Positions 60,458 through 64,000 of a DNA stretch of 64,000 bases are shown piece after piece. The position numbers and the translations under genes are program-made. The notes beneath the pieces are model-generated. The model made no database searches. It was not told the origin of the DNA and saw nothing but the letters and a program-made list of their open reading frames with translations. This DNA is from Microcoleus sp. EPA2 (GTDB taxonomy: Bacteria > Cyanobacteriota > Cyanobacteriia > Cyanobacteriales > Microcoleaceae), in contig JAHRFD010000001.1 of NCBI GenBank assembly GCA_020882975.1, positions 370,388 through 434,387 of the forward strand. Reading direction: 5' to 3'. Every line of letters begins with the position of its first letter. The stretch's first letter is position 1.

Positions 60458-62488
60458 ATGGTTTCCAACAATATCAGCTTCTCGGACATTCAAAATCATT
60501 GGGCGAGACAATTCATTGAAGGCTTAATGGAACGAGCCATTGTCAGGGGTTTGCCCGATCGCACTTTCAGTCCTAACACTAACTTAACCCGCGCCCAATT
60601 TGCCACCATAGTCAGCAAAGCATTTCCCACACCAGACAAACAAACATACCTGCCCTTTGCCGACGTTCCCACTACCTACTGGGCAGCACCAGCCATTCAA
60701 ACAGCATTTAAAAGAGGCTTTATATCTGGCTATCCCAACAATTTATTTAAACCCGAAAATAAAATTACTAGAGTCGAGGCATTCTTGGCTTTAGTCAGCG
60801 GTATTTTCGACGCAAATACTGCCACACCGACCAATGTTGTTCTATCCAACATCTATCAAGATAGCACAGAAATTCCTAACTACGCCAAAAGTGCGATCGC
60901 CCTCGCAACTCAATCAGAAATAGTCGTCAATTATCCCAACTTAAAATTATTAAATCCCGCTGGAAACGCCACACGAGCCGATGTTTGCGCCTGGGTTTAT
61001 CAAGCATTAGTTTATTTAAAAATAGCGCCCAAAATTCCCTCACAATACATCGTAACTATCGGCAAAACTCCCCCACCACCACTACCAACAGTGCAAGTCA
61101 GTCATCAGCGAGAATTTCGCGCAGCCTGGGTAACAACTGTCTGGAATATTGACTGGCCATCCAGCGCCAAACTCTCAACCGAACAGCAAAAAAACGAACT
61201 GCTGAAAATCCTTGACAGATTAGCCGACATGAATTTTAATGCTGTCATCCTTCAAATCCGACCAGCGGGAGATGCCCTTTACCCATCAGAATTAGAACCT
61301 TGGAGTGCTTGGCTGACAGGAACCCAAGGAAAGCCCCCCCAACCCTATTATGACCCTTTAGAATTTGCCATTACTGAAAGCCACAAACGCAACATAGAAG
61401 TTCATGCTTGGTTAAATCCCTACCGCGCCAAAGTTTCTAGCAAAACCCCCGCCACCGTCAGCCCTCACATCTCGGTAACTAATCCCGAATGCGTGTATGC
61501 TTGGGGCGATCAAATGTGGATGGACCCCGGAATTCCGACAGTTCAAGACCGGACTTACAAGGTGATTCTAGACGTAGTGAAGCGCTATGATATAGATGGT
61601 ATTCACTTTGACGATTACTTCTATCCTTATCCGATTGCGGGCAAAGAATTTCCTGACAGCAAGACTTATAATAATTATCGCTCGCAAGGAGGGAAACTGA
61701 GTCGGGGAGACTGGCGTAGGGAAAATGTCAATAGCTTAATTAAAAAAGTAGCAGCCGGCATTAAATCCACCAAATCTCATGTTAAATTTGGCATCAGTCC
61801 CTTCGGCATTTATCGCCCTGGACAACCACCGGGAAGTCGCGGTTTAGATACTTACGAAGAACTTTATGCTGACTCGAAAAAATGGTTAGAATTAGGCTGG
61901 GTAGATTACCTAACTCCGCAACTTTACTGGCGCATAGACGAAACTGCTCAAAGTTATCCCATGTTGTTGAATTGGTGGGTAGCAAACAACCCCAAACAAA
62001 AACATATTTACGCTGGAAACAACTTAGGCTTACTTGACGGTAATAAGTGGACGGTTGCCGAAATCAACAAACAAATTCAGATCACGCGCAACCTAGATGA
62101 AAAGTTAGCCTTGGGCAATATTTTTTTCAGCATGAAATCATTTACTGACAATCGCCAGCAAATTTATGATAGTTTAAAAGCGACTACCTATGCCAACTTG
62201 GCACTGGTTCCTACGATGCCTTGGCTAAAGGGAACTCCGCCACCTACTCCGACAGGAATTGAAGTCAAAAAAGTGGCAAATAGTTCTGTTTTGAGTTGGA
62301 ACAATTCAGCCGAAAATAATATCGGCTCTTGGACAATTTATCAGAAAAATGGTAATAGTTGGAAATTGATGAGAATTCTGCATGGAGAGACAGCAGAAGT
62401 AGCAATCCAACCGGGAACCTATGCTTTGTGCGCCGTAAGTAGAATGGCTGTAGAAAGTGCAGGAGTTGTGGTAGTTATTAGTCAATAG
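60458..62488 (+). CDS. SLH-domain GHL10-type glycoside hydrolase
   Basis: The 676-aa protein has three S-layer homology repeats (about residues 7-55, 66-110 and 123-168: FSDIQNHWARQFIEGLMERA, LTRAQFATIVSKAF, KITRVEAFLALV). A proline-rich joint and a TIM-barrel GHL10 (PF02638-type) domain (about 215-575) follow: REFRAAWVTTVWNIDWPS, AVILQIRPAGDALYPSELEP, VHAWLNPYRAK and DGIHFDDYFYPYP. A fibronectin-like C-terminal domain is possible. It probably acts on envelope polysaccharide or peptidoglycan. No signal peptide is seen, as in the upstream hydrolase. Confidence 0.88.
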   Translation: MVSNNISFSDIQNHWARQFIEGLMERAIVRGLPDRTFSPNTNLTRAQFATIVSKAFPTPDKQTYLPFADVPTTYWAAPAIQTAFKRGFISGYPNNLFKPENKITRVEAFLALVSGIFDANTATPTNVVLSNIYQDSTEIPNYAKSAIALATQSEIVVNYPNLKLLNPAGNATRADVCAWVYQALVYLKIAPKIPSQYIVTIGKTPPPPLPTVQVSHQREFRAAWVTTVWNIDWPSSAKLSTEQQKNELLKILDRLADMNFNAVILQIRPAGDALYPSELEPWSAWLTGTQGKPPQPYYDPLEFAITESHKRNIEVHAWLNPYRAKVSSKTPATVSPHISVTNPECVYAWGDQMWMDPGIPTVQDRTYKVILDVVKRYDIDGIHFDDYFYPYPIAGKEFPDSKTYNNYRSQGGKLSRGDWRRENVNSLIKKVAAGIKSTKSHVKFGISPFGIYRPGQPPGSRGLDTYEELYADSKKWLELGWVDYLTPQLYWRIDETAQSYPMLLNWWVANNPKQKHIYAGNNLGLLDGNKWTVAEINKQIQITRNLDEKLALGNIFFSMKSFTDNRQQIYDSLKATTYANLALVPTMPWLKGTPPPTPTGIEVKKVANSSVLSWNNSAENNIGSWTIYQKNGNSWKLMRILHGETAEVAIQPGTYALCAVSRMAVESAGVVVVISQ

Positions 62489-62625
62489 TTATTAGTCAAT
62501 AGTTATTAGTCAATAGTTATTATTCAATAGTTATTGGTAATTGGTAATTGGTAATTGGTAACAACAGACAACAGACAACAGACGACAGACAACCCTGAAC
62601 CCTGAACCCTGAACCCTCAGCAATT
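62489..62625. repeat. Compound heptamer repeats before the rhomboid gene
   Basis: TAGTCAATAGTTATTAGTCA, GGTAATTGGTAATTGGTAAT, ACAACAGACAACAGACAACA and CCCTGAACCCTGAACCCTGA follow one another. All are multiples of 7-bp units, so several STRR motifs have accumulated in one gap. Confidence 0.85.
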
Positions 62626-62702
62626 ATCTTCCTCTAGACAGGAGACATCCTGAGAATAGATGCGCTATCCTAGGGTGAATATTTTAATGACAAAAAAATC
62701 CT

Positions 62703-63407
62703 ATGGTTCCCTTGCGCGATGAAAATCCCACACGCATCACTCCCTATGTCACCTATGGACTGATTGCTGCCAATGTGTTAGTATTTTTGTACGAATTAAC
62801 TTTGGGCGATCGCCAATTAACCCAATTTTTCTACTCCTGGGCCGTAGTACCTTGTCAGCTAACTAATATCTGTCGAGTTTCTCTACCCGCTTCGCCATTT
62901 CCCGAATGGACAACGCTAATTTCTTCCCAATTCCTACACGCAGGCTTTCTCCACATCGCCGGAAATATGTTATTTCTCTGGATTTTTGGCAACAATGTAG
63001 AAGACCGTTTAGGACATATAAAGTTTATAATATTTTACCTTACTTGTGGCGTTTTAGCATCCCTAACTCAGTGGTTTTTTGCCTCAGCATCGGCCATTCC
63101 TTCTCTGGGTGCTAGCGGTGCTATCGCTGGTGTCATGGGAGCTTATATTCTCCGATATCCCCAGGCCAAAGTTCTAACATTACTCCCCTTGGGAATCTTT
63201 ATTACTACAGTGAGAGTACCCGCTTTCTTTTTTCTAGGATTTTGGTTTGTACAGCAGGCATTTAATGGCCTTGCTTCCTTGAATGCGCCAGCCAATGTGG
63301 GTATGGAATCTGGGGGAGTTGCCTACTGGGCCCATGCTGGTGGGTTTGTTTTTGGTGCTATTCTTGGCCCTTTGTTGGGGCTGTTTTCTGAAGATAATGA
63401 GATTTAG
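62703..63407 (+). CDS. Rhomboid-family intramembrane serine protease
   Basis: The 234-aa polytopic protein has the rhomboid catalytic Ser in GASGAIAGVMGAY (Ser138) and His in YWAHAGGFVFG (His211), and the conserved HxxxN region FLHAGFLHIAGNMLFLWIFG. Six or seven hydrophobic helices are present. It should cut transmembrane substrates in the membrane. Its substrate is unknown. Confidence 0.93.
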   Translation: MVPLRDENPTRITPYVTYGLIAANVLVFLYELTLGDRQLTQFFYSWAVVPCQLTNICRVSLPASPFPEWTTLISSQFLHAGFLHIAGNMLFLWIFGNNVEDRLGHIKFIIFYLTCGVLASLTQWFFASASAIPSLGASGAIAGVMGAYILRYPQAKVLTLLPLGIFITTVRVPAFFFLGFWFVQQAFNGLASLNAPANVGMESGGVAYWAHAGGFVFGAILGPLLGLFSEDNEI

Positions 63408-63449
63408 TGATTAGTTAGTAGTTATATCAATTCCGGTTGTATCGGAATG

Positions 63450-63488
63450 ATTTAACCGCGAAGGCGCGAAGTACGCGAAGCAAGAGAA
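63450..63488. repeat. Dispersed repeat TTTAACCGCGAAGGCGCGAA
   Basis: TTTAACCGCGAAGGCGCGAA followed by GTACGCGAAGCAAGAG is the third copy of a family near 33258 and 57333. The preceding TCGGAATGA also matches TCGGAATTA at 33251. Confidence 0.7.
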
Positions 63489-63602
63489 GAGAGAGTTTAA
63501 TACAGGACGATGAAGAGAGGATTTTATATTATTGGTTATTTGTGATTTGCTTGACCCTGCAAATCACAAATAACCAGTAACCACTAACTAATGACTTTGT
63601 TT

Positions 63603-64000
63603 CTAGATGAAAGTAAAGTCAAATCCTGACAAAGAAGAAACGCCGGTTACACCGTTTAATTTCGCCAAAATCCGAGAATCACTGCCAGTGATATTATTGC
63701 CATTGCCATCATAAATGATGTAAGTGTTGCCGCCAGTGTCATAGGCAAATAAGAATGCTGTTCCTCCTAAAATATTAGATGAAACTGTTGTTTGCACGGG
63801 GAGTAAAACTTGGTTGGTGCTGCTGACATTCCCGAATCCGGGGGCAAAATTAAATTGATCGGCGATCGGCACTCCTAGACCAGTAAAATCTGTAATTAAA
63901 TCATATCCACCTGCGGCGATCGCAGCATTGATTGCCGCGGAAGAAGCAGCATCAAACACTGGCCCTCCTGAATCAGGACTGGTATACCGGAATTGATTGC
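63603..64000 (-). CDS. C-terminal part of a putative secreted/surface protein, 5' end outside window
   Basis: The frame is open to the right edge (continuing upstream through NQFRYTSPDSGGP), so at least 131 C-terminal residues are seen. They are rich in Gly, Asn, Ser and Asp, lack Cys, and include SAAINAAIAAGGYDLITDF, FLFAYDTGGNTYIIYDGNGN and LNGVTGVSSLSGFDFTFI. This resembles C-terminal domains of large cyanobacterial RTX-like or surface proteins. Function and exact family are not determinable from this fragment. Confidence 0.6.
   Translation of the reverse strand, partial: NQFRYTSPDSGGPVFDAASSAAINAAIAAGGYDLITDFTGLGVPIADQFNFAPGFGNVSSTNQVLLPVQTTVSSNILGGTAFLFAYDTGGNTYIIYDGNGNNITGSDSRILAKLNGVTGVSSLSGFDFTFI

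Noticed and set aside
1-64000. tRNA, rRNA, tmRNA or known riboswitch genes
   Set aside because: I looked through the intergenic gaps for T-loop-like and conserved RNA words by eye and found none; a covariance search would be needed to exclude them.

Overview
The window is chromosomal DNA from a cyanobacterium. It carries a complete phycocyanin operon (cpcBACDEF), cytochrome b6f genes (petC, petA), the photosystem II assembly and lumen lipoproteins Psb27 and CyanoQ, a high-light-inducible protein, a CcmK carboxysome shell paralog, a group-3 sigma factor of SigG type, and many GCGATCGC (HIP1) octamers. The many short palindromic and heptanucleotide intergenic repeats suggest a filamentous Oscillatoriales type (Microcoleus/Oscillatoria-like). 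That placement is inference, since no rRNA gene is present.

Layout. 1-3.1 kb: 3' part of a gene for a protein with near-identical TPR repeats, a DUF433/DUF5615 toxin-antitoxin-like pair, and a PmbA/TldE-like gene. 3.2-9.2 kb: a DUF3153 lipoprotein, a LapA-domain protein, scpA, a sugar nucleotidyltransferase and speA. 9.2-14 kb: a RodZ-like HTH protein, a DUF3611 protein, a 56-aa HLIP, a probable IS200/IS605 end relic, and a tandem-domain QueD/PTPS protein. 14-21 kb: an MscS channel with a cyclic-nucleotide domain, a DnaJ protein, moaE-sigG-anti-sigma, an SH3 protein and pyrB. 21-22.4 kb: an IS200/IS605-type element with an apparently intact tnpB and no tnpA. 22.4-33.1 kb: a GerMN-like lipoprotein, DUF4327, an FHA-zinc ribbon-kinase, a PEP-CTERM protein, a zinc ribbon-PP2C phosphatase, recJ, psb27 and recF. 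33.3-36.1 kb: a type II P-type cation ATPase. 37.4-41.7 kb: cpcBACDEF. 41.7-53.4 kb: DUF2103, class I FBP aldolase, M1 aminopeptidase with HEAT repeats, a Nudix hydrolase, a FAD oxidase, CyanoQ, an alpha/beta hydrolase lacking its nucleophile, petA, petC and DUF3067. 53.6-64 kb: ccmK, proline iminopeptidase, tatC, a quinone oxidoreductase, a DJ-1/ferritin-like fusion, a two-enzyme murein hydrolase, an SLH-GHL10 hydrolase, a rhomboid protease and the C-terminal part of a probable surface protein.

Most of the window is core photosynthetic housekeeping. Photosynthetic functions cluster loosely: light harvesting (cpc), PSII assembly (psb27, psbQ), cytochrome b6f (petC-petA), carboxysome (ccmK) and photoprotection (HLIP). 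Two neighbouring genes at 58.8-62.5 kb form an envelope module: amidase plus glucosaminidase, then an SLH-anchored GHL10 hydrolase. The kinase and phosphatase at 23.7-28.3 kb share zinc-ribbon architecture and flank a PEP-CTERM protein.

The strongest unexplained signal is in the non-coding DNA. Several distinct families of palindromic or tandem repeats fill intergenic gaps. Heptamer clusters sit between cpcC, cpcD and cpcE and between petC and petA. One block of repeat-like sequence appears to have become an in-frame insertion in recF. I found no CRISPR array, prophage, rRNA or tRNA gene, and no clear-cut entirely new system. The best candidates for follow-up are the tnpB element with the separate orphan end relic, the degenerate first PTPS domain, the nested palindromic element at 49.2 kb, the DJ-1/ferritin fusion and the unusual CcmK pore.
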